In this document: piece after piece, positions 31,709 to 42,602 of the stretch | Layout of the letters: the number at the start of each line of letters is the position of its first letter | Position numbering within the stretch: position 1 is the first letter of the stretch | Source: Myxococcales bacterium | GTDB taxonomy: Bacteria; Myxococcota_A; Polyangia; Polyangiales; Polyangiaceae | DNA: 64,000 nt | Assembly: GCA_016794345.1 (NCBI GenBank) | Contig: JAEUKE010000129.1 | Coordinates: 27,484 to 91,483 of the forward strand | Direction: 5' to 3' | Notes under the pieces: generated by a model | What the model saw: the letters and a program-made list of their open reading frames with translations, nothing else | Told to the model about the DNA's origin: nothing | Databases searched by the model: none | Translations under genes and position numbers: made by a program

Positions 31709-32770
31709 TTGCCGAAGCTCCCGATCCCCGCCCGCCTCGAACGCCCGCTCCTCAAGGCCGTGCTCGGCGCTCCGGAGCCCGTGCTCCTGCGGCTCGCCGG
31801 CGTCCGCGCGCGCTCCCCCGAGGGCTACGATCTGGACCCGCAGGTGGCGACGCTCCTGCGGATGATGCGGCTCGCGGGCGAGCCGGAGCTCACCGACGGC
31901 TCCGTTTCCGACGCGCGCCGGCGCATGGAGCGAAACGGACCGCTCCTCGACTACACGGACGTGCGAGGCATCGACACACACGACCGCACGATCCCGGGGC
32001 CCACCTCGGCGCTGCGGGTGCGGGTGTACCGGAGCAAACGCGGCTCACGCGCGGGGCTCGTGTTCTTCCACGGGGGAGGCTTCGTGCTCGGGTCGATCGC
32101 GTCCCACGACGGCGTCTGCCGCGCGCTCGTCGAGCTCGCTGACGTAACGGTCATCTCGGTCGACTATCGGCTCGCACCGGAGCACCCGTTCCCCGCGGGC
32201 CTGGAGGACGCCGAGGCTGCTACACGCTGGGTCCTCGACAACGCCGAGAGCCTCGGGCTCTCGCCCACCGCTGTCGCCGTCGGGGGGGACAGCGCGGGCG
32301 GTAATCTCGCCGCGCTCGTGTGTCTCGCCCTCGCGCGCGCGGAGCGCCGCCCGGCCTTTCAGCTCCTCGTCTACCCGGCCACCGACTTCAGGCGTGGGCA
32401 CGCTTCGCACCGCCATTTCGCGGAGGGGTTCCTCCTCGGTGAGCGGTCAATCGACCTGTTCCTCGAGCGCTACCTGAACGGCCGCGACCTCGTCCGAGAT
32501 CCGCGGGTCTCGCCGCTCCTCGCCGACGATCACACGGGCTTGCCGCCTGCGTTGGTGCTCACCGCGGGCTTCGATCCGCTGCGCGACGAAGGCGCGGCCT
32601 ACGCCGCGCGGCTGCGGGCAGCGGGGGTCGACGCCCACCATGTGTGCGCCGAGAGCCTCGTCCACGGCTTCTTCAACATGGGCGGGATGGTGCGCGCCGC
32701 GGACGAGGTCATCCGTCGCGCAGCCGCGCGTCTGCGCGACGCGCTCCACAGCTCCCCCCTCACGAAGTGA
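31709..32770 (+). CDS. alpha/beta hydrolase, HSL-type esterase
   Basis: A 353-residue enzyme of the hormone-sensitive-lipase family: oxyanion-hole motif FFHGGGFVLGS, nucleophile motif GGDSAGGNLAA, acid residue region AGFDPLRDEG, and catalytic His in SLVHGFFNM. It should hydrolyse short- to medium-chain esters; the true substrate is unknown. The start is TTG 31709, giving a normal family N-terminus. The last codons (SSPLTK and the TGA) lie inside a dispersed palindromic repeat (32754-32790), so the C-terminus has probably been remodelled by the repeat. It diverges from the kinase operon with 92 bases between starts. Confidence 0.92.
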   Translation: MPKLPIPARLERPLLKAVLGAPEPVLLRLAGVRARSPEGYDLDPQVATLLRMMRLAGEPELTDGSVSDARRRMERNGPLLDYTDVRGIDTHDRTIPGPTSALRVRVYRSKRGSRAGLVFFHGGGFVLGSIASHDGVCRALVELADVTVISVDYRLAPEHPFPAGLEDAEAATRWVLDNAESLGLSPTAVAVGGDSAGGNLAALVCLALARAERRPAFQLLVYPATDFRRGHASHRHFAEGFLLGERSIDLFLERYLNGRDLVRDPRVSPLLADDHTGLPPALVLTAGFDPLRDEGAAYAARLRAAGVDAHHVCAESLVHGFFNMGGMVRAADEVIRRAAARLRDALHSSPLTK

Positions 32771-32790
32771 GGGGGGCCGGGGGGTGAATC
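32754..32790. repeat. dispersed palindromic repeat, copy 2 (spans a stop codon)
   Basis: CCCCCCTCAC-GAA-GTGAGGGGGG (perfect 10-bp stem, 32754-32776) followed by CCGGGGGGTGAATC; it is the reverse complement of the element at 23891-23930. The esterase stop TGA (32768-32770) is inside the right arm. It may double as a transcription terminator hairpin. Confidence 0.8.
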
Positions 32791-32878
32791 GACAGGGACG
32801 GACGCCACCAAGAACCCGACACCGTCTCTCTCGACACGACGTTAAGCCCCCGGAGCGAGGTGCCGCTACACGATCGAG

Positions 32879-35800
32879 TTGATCCCGCGCACCTCCCTCC
32901 ACCCAACGAACGCCGCGCTGCTCGCGCTCGCGCTCCTCACCGTCGCCGGCCCGGGCTTCGCTCAGTCCGTCGCCGACGTGAAGATCCGGCAACCGAACGT
33001 CCTGCTCCTGGTCGACACCTCGGGCTCGATGCACGCGAGCCAGTCCGGTAACCACGCGAACTGCTCCACCGAGAAGACCCGGTGGGTCATCCTCAGCGAG
33101 GTCCTCACCGGCACGATCAACAACCTCAGCTGCAAGACGTCGAATCCAGGCGCGCACGTCATCGCCTCGAACGGGTGTCAGCCGGGGGAGAACACGCAGA
33201 GCTTCATCGCGAACGCGCTCGCCACGAACCCGTACGCGTTTCCGTATCACCAAGGCGCCGGCAAGAACAAAGAGCCGATCGGCTTTCGCGCCTCCTATGG
33301 TTGGTGCAGCTACAACGCCGCGGGGAACTGGGATCAGAAGAGCGACGGCATCATCGATACGTTCGCGGACAAGATCCGCTTCGGGCTGATGACGTTCGAC
33401 CCGCTCGAATACGACATCTACGGTCGCCCGCTCACCAACGGCTCGGGCTTCACCTATCCCCGCGATCACAACGCGCTGACGACGGGAGGCACGAGCTCAC
33501 AGGCCAGCTACTGGTTCGAGAGCGGCTCGAACAACTGGCTGCTCGCCGGGATGCCGCCCACCGGCTACGCCGGAAACATCTTCCTCGACAACAGCAACGC
33601 CGCGATCTTCAAGTCCTGGGGCCAGGGGATCCATGGCCCCTGCACCGTGAGCCCCTGGAGCGATCCGGTCGGCTACTCCTGCCCCCAGGCGAACTTCGAC
33701 CTCGGCGCCAAGAACCCCAAGGCGCGACCCTGGCTCGGTCGAATGGTGGGGTTCGGCAAATACGACAACGGCGCCGCCGACGTGATCGCGAACAACGAGA
33801 TGGTCCAGCTCACGGTCCTGGGCGTCTCCAACTCCCTCGTCGGCTCCACGCCGCTCGCGTCGATGATGCGCGACGCCTACGAGCTCATCCTGAAGGACGA
33901 CCAGACCCTCGGCGTCGCCGGCCCACACGAATACGACGTCGCGCCGACGCTCATCAAGATCGGGCCCAAGAACGACCCCTATGTGTTCGGGGCCGAGGCC
34001 GGTTGCCGCCAGCAGCACGTGCTCGCCATCACGGACGGCGAGCCCAACGGCGACATCGTCGGGACGACGATGGGGCGCTGGGCCGAGAAGCTCTACACGG
34101 ACTCGCCCGCGGTCAACCGCGTGAAGACGCACATCATCGGCGTCGGAATGGACAAGGCGAGGTGGACCGCCGACCAGGTCCACACGAGCGACAAGGACTG
34201 CGCCGAGCTGGTTGCCTCGGACCTCGACGACACCCCGGACGGGACACCGCAGATCTGCGAGCGCTCGTCGCTCGACTCGACGGAGTGGCGGTTCGCCGAC
34301 GAATGCAAGGTCGGCGGGCCCGTCTACAACGGAATGGGGCCCGACTGCAAGCCGGGCACGTGGGACGACACCCCAGGCATGTCGAACGCGGCGCGCTCCG
34401 CCATTCGGGCCTGCTGCAACATCCTGGACGTGGCCATCAAAGGGAGCGAGCCCGGCGACCCGTCGGCCAAGCCCTATTTCCCCAAGAGCCAGGCCGAGCT
34501 CAAGACCGTGATGAGCGACATCGTGGGAAGCATCGCCGGCGGCACCATCAGCCGCACCACGCCTGCCTTCACCACGGCCTCTTCCAAGTCGGTCAATGGC
34601 AGCGCCAGCGCCGATTCCTACGAGATAAGGTCCTCCCTCGTCGCGCCCTCCGGCGAGCAGATGTGGAGCGGCAAGCTCGAGCGGATCCGGTGGACGTGCA
34701 CGGGCGGGACGCAGAAGCTGAACCCGGACCGAGGGGACGACTTCGCCGTGAATCTCATCAACGGCTCGCCGCGGAGCTTCTTCACCGTCTCGGTCGCCAC
34801 CCCGAACGGCCTCTCCGGCGGGTCGATCCGACCTCGCAAGACGTCCACCTCGAGCCCGGATCCGAACACGAACGACTGCCTGCACGGCTGCGGCTCAGCG
34901 AGCGTCGGCGATGTCGTCCGATTGGGCGGGGGAGGGGGACCCGGGAAGGACACATTGGCGAGCCTCTCCACGCTGAAGACCTCGATCGACGGGGCGGGGG
35001 GCCTGACGACGCGGGGTCTGCTCGAGCTCGACGTCTCGAAGAAGTCCGGGTGCGACGCGAAGACGAACGGCGGCGACGACCTCGGTGGCGTCTGGGACGA
35101 GAAGTGCGCCCAGAGCGTGATCGAATGGTACGGCGGTGCCGAGAAGCCTTACGGAAAGAACACGCCCACGCGTTACCCGGACGTGCTGGGCGGCGTGTAC
35201 AGGTCGAGCCCGGTTGTCATCGATCCGCCGAAGCCCATCGAAGAAGACGAGCTCTTCTCGAGCGCCCGGACCGAGATCGCCGACGACACGACGTCGTTCG
35301 TCACCGAATACGGCGCTCGCCCGACGATGTTGTACGCGCAGACCGTGGACGGGCAGCTCCACGCTTTCGTCCTCAGCGCCAACGCGACGAGCGGCCCGTG
35401 GGCGGCGCCCTCCAAGGTCCCGCTCGTCGACTCGAAGGCGAACAACGAGCTCTGGACCTTCATCCCGCCCGCCGTGTTGCCCGGCCTGTTCACGAGCTTC
35501 GGCGTTCACGCCCGCCTCGCGGATGGACCGCTCGCGTGGGCAAACGTCGTCTTCTCCGCGGACCCGGCGGCCACCGGTCAGGTCCTCCCCTGGCGCACGA
35601 TGGCCGACGTGGAGGATGCGCGAGGGAAGTTTCGCACCATCCTCGTCGTCTCGAGCGGACCCTCGGTCCTCGGCGGCTTCTACTACGCGCTCGACGTGAC
35701 CGATCCGCTCGCGCCGCGGTTCTTGTGGCAGCTCTCCGACGCGGGCGAGAACAAGGCCGAGCGGCGGCGGCTCTTCGGTGACTACGTGCCCGGCGCAGCC

Positions 35801-37168
35801 ATCACGACGTTGCGGCTGAAGGAGCCGGGGCGGCCGGAGCGCCTCGTGCCCGTGGCTATCTTGTCGGGCGGTGGTATGCGGACGCTCCCTGTCGGCTCCA
35901 CGAATCGGCGAAGAAACCCCTCGGATTCGTGGGACTCGAGCGACGGTCACACGCCGCGCTCGATGATCCGGGATTGGGGCGCAGCGGTGCCGGCGCGCAG
36001 CGTGACCGTCGTCGAGCTGTACAGCGGGCGTATCATCATGCGGCTCGGCGGCGAGCGCGGGCTCGCCGGAGGCAACTCGGATCACCCGCGCGACGCCTCG
36101 GGGAAAGACATCCTGCACGACGATGTCCTGCTCCCTGCCGCCGGGGCGAAGGGCTTCTTCGACAGCCCGATGACCGGGACTCCCGCCGTCTACCCCTCGG
36201 GCGTCGGCAAGGTGGCGACGCGCGCGTACATCGGAGACCAGGACGGCACGCTCTGGCGCCTCTCGCTCTCCGACCCCGATCCGAAGAAGTGGACCGCGCA
36301 GATCGCCTTCGACGGCTACAACTTCTCGGACAGCGACAGCACGATGAACGACGCCTGGGTCGAGGTCGGGCCCTCCAAGGGAAATACGCTCGGCCCCGTG
36401 CTCGCGACCCGGAGCCCGACCCTCTCCACCGCGGAAGACTTCGCCGCCGCAGGCCAGCAGATCACCAGCCCGCCCATCCTGTCGCTCGACGATCTCGGCG
36501 ACACGACCGTGACGTTCGCCACGGGTGATCTCGAGTCCTTCCAGACGGCGTCGAAGAACGCCGTGCACGTGCTGGTCTCCTTCGTCGACTCCTATGATCC
36601 GACCGCGAAGCAGTTCCGGCCGTACGTGAACCGGAAGCCGGCGGTGGGCGCCGCCTACCGCGGCTTCGAGATGGCGCTCCTCGACGGAACCAGCGTCACC
36701 GGGCCGGTCAACCTGTTCGACGGCCAGCTCTTCTTCGCCTACTTCGTGCCGGGCCAGGGAACCGCCTGCGAGTTCGGAAGCGGTGGCTATTGCGCGCTCG
36801 ACTACCTGGACCACGCGGCGCAGGACATCCCCGACGCGGTGATGGACCTCGACGGCTCGCCTGGCTTCGAGCGCTGCGCCGGCTTCGGCTCCTCGCTCAC
36901 GAGCGCCACGGGGCGTGAGGTCGTGTTCGGTATCCAGGTGAACCAGAAGCCCTCGTGCGCCGCGGCCCCGCAGACCTTCCCGGATCCGTGGCTGGCTGGC
37001 AGCTACCGGTCGACCACCGCCACGACCGCGGGCGCTTACGAGATCGTCATGCACACGGGGCAGGGCGGCACCGAAGAAGACGGCGCCGCGACGAAGAGCA
37101 CCCGGCGCGATATCCCGGCTCCTCGCTCGAGCGTCTTCGTGCAGAGCTGGGTCAACGCCATCGAATAG
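32879..37168 (+). CDS. PilY1-like secreted protein with vWA domain
   Basis: A 1429-residue exported protein. Signal peptide (about 1-29, ending PGFAQS), then a von Willebrand A region with MIDAS motif LLVDTSGSM (about 43) interrupted by long inserts to about 560, and a C-terminal PilY1-type beta-propeller (about 780-1340) with TMLYAQTVDGQLHAF and YIGDQDGTLWRLSLSD. PilY1 proteins sit at type IV pilus tips and act in adhesion and mechanosensing. No minor pilin genes are adjacent; a GspE/PilB-type ATPase converges from 39598. TTG 32879 is the start that gives a complete signal peptide. It is followed after 5 bases by a small lipoprotein gene. Twice the length of an average protein here, but a usual size for PilY1. 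Confidence 0.87.
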   Translation: MIPRTSLHPTNAALLALALLTVAGPGFAQSVADVKIRQPNVLLLVDTSGSMHASQSGNHANCSTEKTRWVILSEVLTGTINNLSCKTSNPGAHVIASNGCQPGENTQSFIANALATNPYAFPYHQGAGKNKEPIGFRASYGWCSYNAAGNWDQKSDGIIDTFADKIRFGLMTFDPLEYDIYGRPLTNGSGFTYPRDHNALTTGGTSSQASYWFESGSNNWLLAGMPPTGYAGNIFLDNSNAAIFKSWGQGIHGPCTVSPWSDPVGYSCPQANFDLGAKNPKARPWLGRMVGFGKYDNGAADVIANNEMVQLTVLGVSNSLVGSTPLASMMRDAYELILKDDQTLGVAGPHEYDVAPTLIKIGPKNDPYVFGAEAGCRQQHVLAITDGEPNGDIVGTTMGRWAEKLYTDSPAVNRVKTHIIGVGMDKARWTADQVHTSDKDCAELVASDLDDTPDGTPQICERSSLDSTEWRFADECKVGGPVYNGMGPDCKPGTWDDTPGMSNAARSAIRACCNILDVAIKGSEPGDPSAKPYFPKSQAELKTVMSDIVGSIAGGTISRTTPAFTTASSKSVNGSASADSYEIRSSLVAPSGEQMWSGKLERIRWTCTGGTQKLNPDRGDDFAVNLINGSPRSFFTVSVATPNGLSGGSIRPRKTSTSSPDPNTNDCLHGCGSASVGDVVRLGGGGGPGKDTLASLSTLKTSIDGAGGLTTRGLLELDVSKKSGCDAKTNGGDDLGGVWDEKCAQSVIEWYGGAEKPYGKNTPTRYPDVLGGVYRSSPVVIDPPKPIEEDELFSSARTEIADDTTSFVTEYGARPTMLYAQTVDGQLHAFVLSANATSGPWAAPSKVPLVDSKANNELWTFIPPAVLPGLFTSFGVHARLADGPLAWANVVFSADPAATGQVLPWRTMADVEDARGKFRTILVVSSGPSVLGGFYYALDVTDPLAPRFLWQLSDAGENKAERRRLFGDYVPGAAITTLRLKEPGRPERLVPVAILSGGGMRTLPVGSTNRRRNPSDSWDSSDGHTPRSMIRDWGAAVPARSVTVVELYSGRIIMRLGGERGLAGGNSDHPRDASGKDILHDDVLLPAAGAKGFFDSPMTGTPAVYPSGVGKVATRAYIGDQDGTLWRLSLSDPDPKKWTAQIAFDGYNFSDSDSTMNDAWVEVGPSKGNTLGPVLATRSPTLSTAEDFAAAGQQITSPPILSLDDLGDTTVTFATGDLESFQTASKNAVHVLVSFVDSYDPTAKQFRPYVNRKPAVGAAYRGFEMALLDGTSVTGPVNLFDGQLFFAYFVPGQGTACEFGSGGYCALDYLDHAAQDIPDAVMDLDGSPGFERCAGFGSSLTSATGREVVFGIQVNQKPSCAAAPQTFPDPWLAGSYRSTTATTAGAYEIVMHTGQGGTEEDGAATKSTRRDIPAPRSSVFVQSWVNAIE

Positions 37169-37173
37169 GTGCG

Positions 37174-37665
37174 ATGATGCTTCGAGCGTTTTCCCATCGA
37201 GTCACGCCGTTGCTCCTCTCTGCCTCGCTCGGGATCGGCTGCCGACGCGACCCACCGCCGGAGCCGGCGGGAGCCGTGTCCGTCCCGCTCGAGGCGTCCG
37301 ACCCCGACCTTCTCACGGAGGGCAACCTGCAGGTGTTCGGTCTTCGATTGCCGGTCGGGTCGAAGGTGCGCGGCGAGACCTCGTCCGCCGCGTCGATCGT
37401 CGTCCCTCACCCGACGCCACGCGTGACGGAGTATCTCGAGCGGCACCTCCGCGACGTCGCCGCGGAGCCGACTCCGGGCGACGGCAAGGTGCTCGTCGGC
37501 TCGCCGCTGGAGGCGGGCTCGGCGCCGCTGCGGCTCGTCGTCTCGCGCACCGGCGCGGGGACCGCGATCCTGCTCAGCGTCGAGCCGCCGCCGCCGGACC
37601 GCGCCATCTCCACCCGCGTCGAGTTTGCGTCGGACCGCCCCTTCAGCGCTCCAGCGAAGGAGTAG
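37174..37665 (+). CDS. small hypothetical lipoprotein
   Basis: Predicted 163-residue lipoprotein: signal ending SLGIGC (lipid Cys about 23), then a Pro-rich start and a compact alpha/beta domain with LQVFGLRLPVGSKV and VTEYLERHLRDV. No family was recognised. It begins 5 bases after the PilY1-like stop (tandem ATG codons at 37174 and 37177) and is almost certainly co-transcribed with it, so it may help export or anchor the large protein. It converges with the secretion ATPase gene. Confidence 0.7.
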   Translation: MMLRAFSHRVTPLLLSASLGIGCRRDPPPEPAGAVSVPLEASDPDLLTEGNLQVFGLRLPVGSKVRGETSSAASIVVPHPTPRVTEYLERHLRDVAAEPTPGDGKVLVGSPLEAGSAPLRLVVSRTGAGTAILLSVEPPPPDRAISTRVEFASDRPFSAPAKE

Positions 37666-37719
37666 CTGGACTCCGTGCTCGCCATCGGTTCCGGCGCTCG
37701 GTTTTCGAAGGTGACCTCG

Positions 37720-37749
37720 CGAAACCTCAAGCGCGATAGCGCTTGATTG
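37720..37749. repeat. intergenic repeat with palindrome AAGCGC-GATA-GCGCTT
   Basis: CGAAACCTCAAGCGCGATAG followed by CGCTTGATTG; the core AAGCGCGATAGCGCTT (37729-37744) is a perfect 6-bp inverted repeat. A near-identical copy lacking one base lies at 43481-43509. Here it sits between convergent genes (stops at 37665 and 37757) and could serve as a bidirectional terminator or a dispersed element. Confidence 0.65.
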
Positions 37750-37756
37750 CAGACTG

Positions 37757-39598
37757 CTAGCGTCTGCAGACGGCCAGGACTTGCCGGAGGTCGGTGAGGC
37801 CGGCGAGCGTCTTTTCGATCCCGTCCTGCAGGAGGGTCGTCATGCCGGCTTCGGTGCCCATGCGCCGGAGATGCTCGGGCTCGCGCCTCGTCTGGATGGC
37901 GCGCTTGATCGGCTCGCTCGCCACGAGCAGCTCGTGGAGCGCGATGCGACCCCGATAGCCGGTGCCGCCACACGCTGCGCAGCCGCGGGCTCGCCACAGG
38001 CGAAACCCCGAGCTCCCCAGGCTCTCGAGCCGCTGCGAGAAGGCCTCCTCGCCGTAAGCCGAGCCGAGCTCGGCGATCTCGGCTGCGCTCGCGGGGTAGG
38101 CCTCGCGGCAGGAGCTGCACAGAGCGCGAGCGAGGCGCTGCGCGAGGACGCCGAGCAGGGCGTCCGAGAACGAGAACGGATCGAGGCCCATGTCGACGAG
38201 GCGAACGATCGTCTCGGGCGCGTTGTTCGTGTGGAGCGTCGAGAGCACGAGGTGCCCGGTGAGGGCGGCCTCGACCGCCATGCCGGCGGTCTCGGCGTCG
38301 CGCATCTCGCCGACCATGATGACGTCGGGATCGGCTCGAAGGAACGCGCGCATGGCATGCGCGAAGGTGAAGCCGGCGCGGACGTTGACCTGCACCTGGC
38401 GCAGGCCGGGCTGCGTGATCTCCACCGGGTCTTCCGCCGTCAGGATCTTCCTGTCCTCGGTGTTGATCGAGGCCAGCGCTGCGTGGAGCGTCGTCGTCTT
38501 GCCCGAGCCGGTCGGGCCCACGCAGAGGAGCATGCCGTGGGGCCTCTGGACGAGCTGGCGCAGCGACTCCAGGTTGCACGGAGAGAGGCGCATCGCCTCG
38601 AGCGCGAGCGGCTGGGCGCCCGTCAGGATCCGCAGCGTGACGTCCTCGTTGCCTTCGACCGTCGGGAGCGTCGCCACGCGGAGCTCGAGGCGTTGCTCGC
38701 CGAGGTGCAGGCTGATCTTGCCGTCTTGTGGCCGCCGGTGCTCGGCGATGTCGAGGCCGCTCAGGACCTTGATGCGGGCCACGATCGCGTCGCGGTATTG
38801 AGGCGAGAGGTCCTTGTATTTGATGCAGTCGCCGTCGACACGGAAGCGCACAGTGACGCCGGCGTCGGCGCCGTTGGGCTCGATGTGGATGTCGGACGCG
38901 CCGCGGCGGACGGCCTCGAGGATGACCTGGTTGACGAGCTTGACGACCGTTCCGTCCCCCGTCGCCGGCCCGGTGTCTCCCGAGCGCTGCCTGGCGAGCG
39001 CGATCTCGATGTCGTCGGGGCCGACGAGCCCGGCCTCGACGAGGATCTCGCCGAGCCGCGGGCCCTTCGCCTTCTCGGCGGGCGACCCGTGTGATGCGTC
39101 GAGCAGCGAGGGCCTCTCGAAGACCCCCGTGACCTCCTGGAAGGCGTCCAGCGGCTCGGCGCTGCTCGGCCCCTCGAGATCGGCCACGGCCCGCATGCCG
39201 TGCGCGTAGAAGAAGAACTCCCGGTAGGTCTCGTCGCTGTCGACGGCCGTCGCGTAGAAGCCGACGGCGTCGCGGTCGCTCGTTCGCCAAGGCTCGACGA
39301 GGAACCGCGCGCCGCCCGCGACGCGGACCTCCACCGTGCGGCGGTCCGCGCTCTGGGCCAGGCGCGGTCGTTCGTTCGGATGGCGGTGGAACGCGACGAA
39401 CGCCACCCGCTCGGCGGGCAGGAGGACACGCGCCGCTCGGCGAGGGACACCTCGCGAGCTCGGACCCACGGTGAGATCGAGGTCGGGGTGGTACGGGGAG
39501 AAGCGCGCGACGTGGCCGAGCTGGGAGCGCCCGTCCACAAGCCCCACCGTGACCCAGCCTTCACCCGGTTTTGCGACGCGTTCTCGTAGGGCAATCAT
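37757..39598 (-). CDS. GspE/PilB-family secretion ATPase
   Basis: A 613-residue type II secretion/type IV pilus assembly ATPase. An unusual N-terminal region (1-160, beta-rich, no match recognised) precedes an MshEN-like helix pair (PRLGEILVEAGLVGPDDIE) and the ATPase core: GASDIHIEP, Walker A GPTGSGKTTT (about 357-367), TAEDPVE Asp box, Walker B DPDVIMVGEMRD, His box TLHTNNA, and a zinc-binding tetracysteine (CSSC about 493, CAAC about 538). The Cys motif argues for GspE/PilB and against PilT. It would power pseudopilus or pilus assembly at the inner membrane. No other pilus or secretion genes adjoin, apart from the convergent PilY1-like gene. Start ATG 39598. Confidence 0.92.
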   Translation of the reverse strand: MIALRERVAKPGEGWVTVGLVDGRSQLGHVARFSPYHPDLDLTVGPSSRGVPRRAARVLLPAERVAFVAFHRHPNERPRLAQSADRRTVEVRVAGGARFLVEPWRTSDRDAVGFYATAVDSDETYREFFFYAHGMRAVADLEGPSSAEPLDAFQEVTGVFERPSLLDASHGSPAEKAKGPRLGEILVEAGLVGPDDIEIALARQRSGDTGPATGDGTVVKLVNQVILEAVRRGASDIHIEPNGADAGVTVRFRVDGDCIKYKDLSPQYRDAIVARIKVLSGLDIAEHRRPQDGKISLHLGEQRLELRVATLPTVEGNEDVTLRILTGAQPLALEAMRLSPCNLESLRQLVQRPHGMLLCVGPTGSGKTTTLHAALASINTEDRKILTAEDPVEITQPGLRQVQVNVRAGFTFAHAMRAFLRADPDVIMVGEMRDAETAGMAVEAALTGHLVLSTLHTNNAPETIVRLVDMGLDPFSFSDALLGVLAQRLARALCSSCREAYPASAAEIAELGSAYGEEAFSQRLESLGSSGFRLWRARGCAACGGTGYRGRIALHELLVASEPIKRAIQTRREPEHLRRMGTEAGMTTLLQDGIEKTLAGLTDLRQVLAVCRR

Positions 39599-39692
39599 GA
39601 CGGCACTGGGCCCCGCTCGGCGGAACCCTGCCCCGGGAACGGATCCCGAAGGTCGAGGCTAAAGCCGGAGCGGCGTTCGACCAGGCTCGAGG

Positions 39693-40058
39693 TCAGCTCG
39701 CACCGCCGCGCAGCCGCGCCAGCATGACGTCCGGCCGGCCGGCCTTCGCGCCGTGCTCGTAGCGGCAGCCGCTCGTTCCGCGCTCGAGGCTGCGGCACAC
39801 GTCGGGGCGCTCCTCGTAGATCGTGCAGCCGAAGAGCCCCATCTCGGCGTCGCAGCCCAGCGCGACGCAGTGACCCTCCTCGAAGCGCATGAAGCCGTAG
39901 GCGCCGCTCTTGTCGACGAAGGAGCGGGCGCGTGGCCCCATCCGATCGATGTCGACCTCGAACACCTGCACGTGCAGGGCGGAGTCGGCGAAGCAGCAGC
40001 GCGCGCAGTCGCGGCAGTCCGCGGGCGGGAACACATCCGCCGGGCGAGGGGCCGTCAC
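39693..40058 (-). CDS. YkgJ-family cysteine-cluster protein
   Basis: A 121-residue protein with the zinc/iron-chelating cysteine-cluster pattern: DCRDCARCCFADS, CVALGC, FGCTIYEERPDVCR and SGCRYEH. The family (YkgJ/CxxCxxCC) probably binds metal; its biochemical role is uncertain. GTG 40058 overlaps the stop of the SurA-like gene (GTGA), so the two are translationally coupled; longer readings run antisense to nothing useful and have no family support. The coupling suggests a housekeeping role alongside envelope protein folding, by inference only. About 94 bases without features separate it from the ATPase gene start. Confidence 0.82.
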   Translation of the reverse strand: MTAPRPADVFPPADCRDCARCCFADSALHVQVFEVDIDRMGPRARSFVDKSGAYGFMRFEEGHCVALGCDAEMGLFGCTIYEERPDVCRSLERGTSGCRYEHGAKAGRPDVMLARLRGGAS

Positions 40059-41068
40059 TGCCTGACTTCGACGAAGGTTCGTTTCCTGAGCTCGTCCATC
40101 CACGCGGTCCGCTCGCGAAGGACGATCTCGTTCTGGACGCGCTGGACCATCTCCGGCTTGGCGGCCTCGTAGGTGGTGAAGCGGGAGGGCTGCCGTGACA
40201 GAACCGTCATGATGACGATGGCCTCGCCGAAGCGGAAGGGCTTCGTGTATTCGCCGACCTCGAGCGCCAGCATCTTGTCCTCGAGCTCCTTGGCGAGCGT
40301 CTGCCGCTTCCCGCTCTGCGCGCTCGGCGCGCGGGAGGGGGCGTGGATGCCCAGGTCGCCGCCCTTTTCGCGGGTGCGTGTGTCGTCCGAGCGCTCCTTG
40401 GCGACCTCCGCGAACGGCCGGCCCGCCTCGAGCTCTTCCCAGACCTTCTCCGCCTGGGCCTGGCGCTGCTCGATCGCCTGTTGGGAGGAGCCGGGCAGGA
40501 TGCGCAGGAGGATCCACGCGGGGCGGTACTCGCGCCTCTCGAGCTCCTCCCGCAACGTACGCGCGAAGGCCTTCTTGAGGTCCTCCTCGGTGATGCGGAC
40601 GCGCCCGCGGATTCGCTGGCTGAGGAGCTTGCCCTCGAGGATCTGACGGCGGATCTCGTCCCGGTAGTCCTGCTCGGTCATGCCGGTCTTCTTCTGGGTG
40701 GTGTCGAAGAGCTGGTCGACCGTCATGTTCTGCGAGGCGGCCATCTGCTCGAAGGCCTTGTCGACCTCCTCCGGCTTGACGACCACCTTCTGGCGCTCGG
40801 CCGCCTGCTGCTCGAGGAGGTCCTCCACCATCTTCTTGAGCAGATCCTTCAGCATGCTCGACTCGGCGGCGGTGCGCGACGGGCCGGCGGGGTATTGCCG
40901 GGCGATCTGCCGCAGGAACGGCAGGCCGCGAGCGCGGAGCTCCGAGAGGAGGATGGAGTCGTCACCGACGACCGCGACGATCTTCTCCACGGTCACCGCG
41001 TGGGCCGGTGCAGCGACGCCGGCGAGGGCCAGGGCGAGGAGGGCGGCGGTGAGTCTCGGGAGCTTCAT
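40055..41068 (-). CDS. SurA-like periplasmic chaperone/peptidyl-prolyl isomerase
   Basis: A 337-residue periplasmic protein: signal peptide (1-24, ending APAHAV), SurA N-terminal domain (about 25-170: KIVAVVGDDSILLSELRAR and a helical region), and a single parvulin-like PPIase domain (about 180-300: REYRPAWILLRI, AEVAKERSDDTRTREKGGDLG, IVIMTVLSRQPS). SurA escorts outer-membrane proteins through the periplasm. E. coli SurA has two parvulin domains and about 430 residues; this shorter one-domain form is usual in delta-type bacteria. ATG 41068 starts the signal peptide. It diverges from the isocitrate dehydrogenase gene with 102 bases between, and is coupled to the YkgJ-like gene downstream. Confidence 0.88.
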   Translation of the reverse strand: MKLPRLTAALLALALAGVAAPAHAVTVEKIVAVVGDDSILLSELRARGLPFLRQIARQYPAGPSRTAAESSMLKDLLKKMVEDLLEQQAAERQKVVVKPEEVDKAFEQMAASQNMTVDQLFDTTQKKTGMTEQDYRDEIRRQILEGKLLSQRIRGRVRITEEDLKKAFARTLREELERREYRPAWILLRILPGSSQQAIEQRQAQAEKVWEELEAGRPFAEVAKERSDDTRTREKGGDLGIHAPSRAPSAQSGKRQTLAKELEDKMLALEVGEYTKPFRFGEAIVIMTVLSRQPSRFTTYEAAKPEMVQRVQNEIVLRERTAWMDELRKRTFVEVRQ

Positions 41069-41170
41069 CCGGCCTAGCGAGTTACCACGGCTCGCCGGGC
41101 GATGCGAAGGCGGCCGAGCGGTCCGCGGTTTTACTTCGCGCCTCGGTTCTGGTACCCCCTGCCACCCCCT

Positions 41171-42574
<1,404 letters not shown>

Positions 42575-42602
42575 CGTCATGGAGAGGGACAGCGTGTCGC
42601 CT

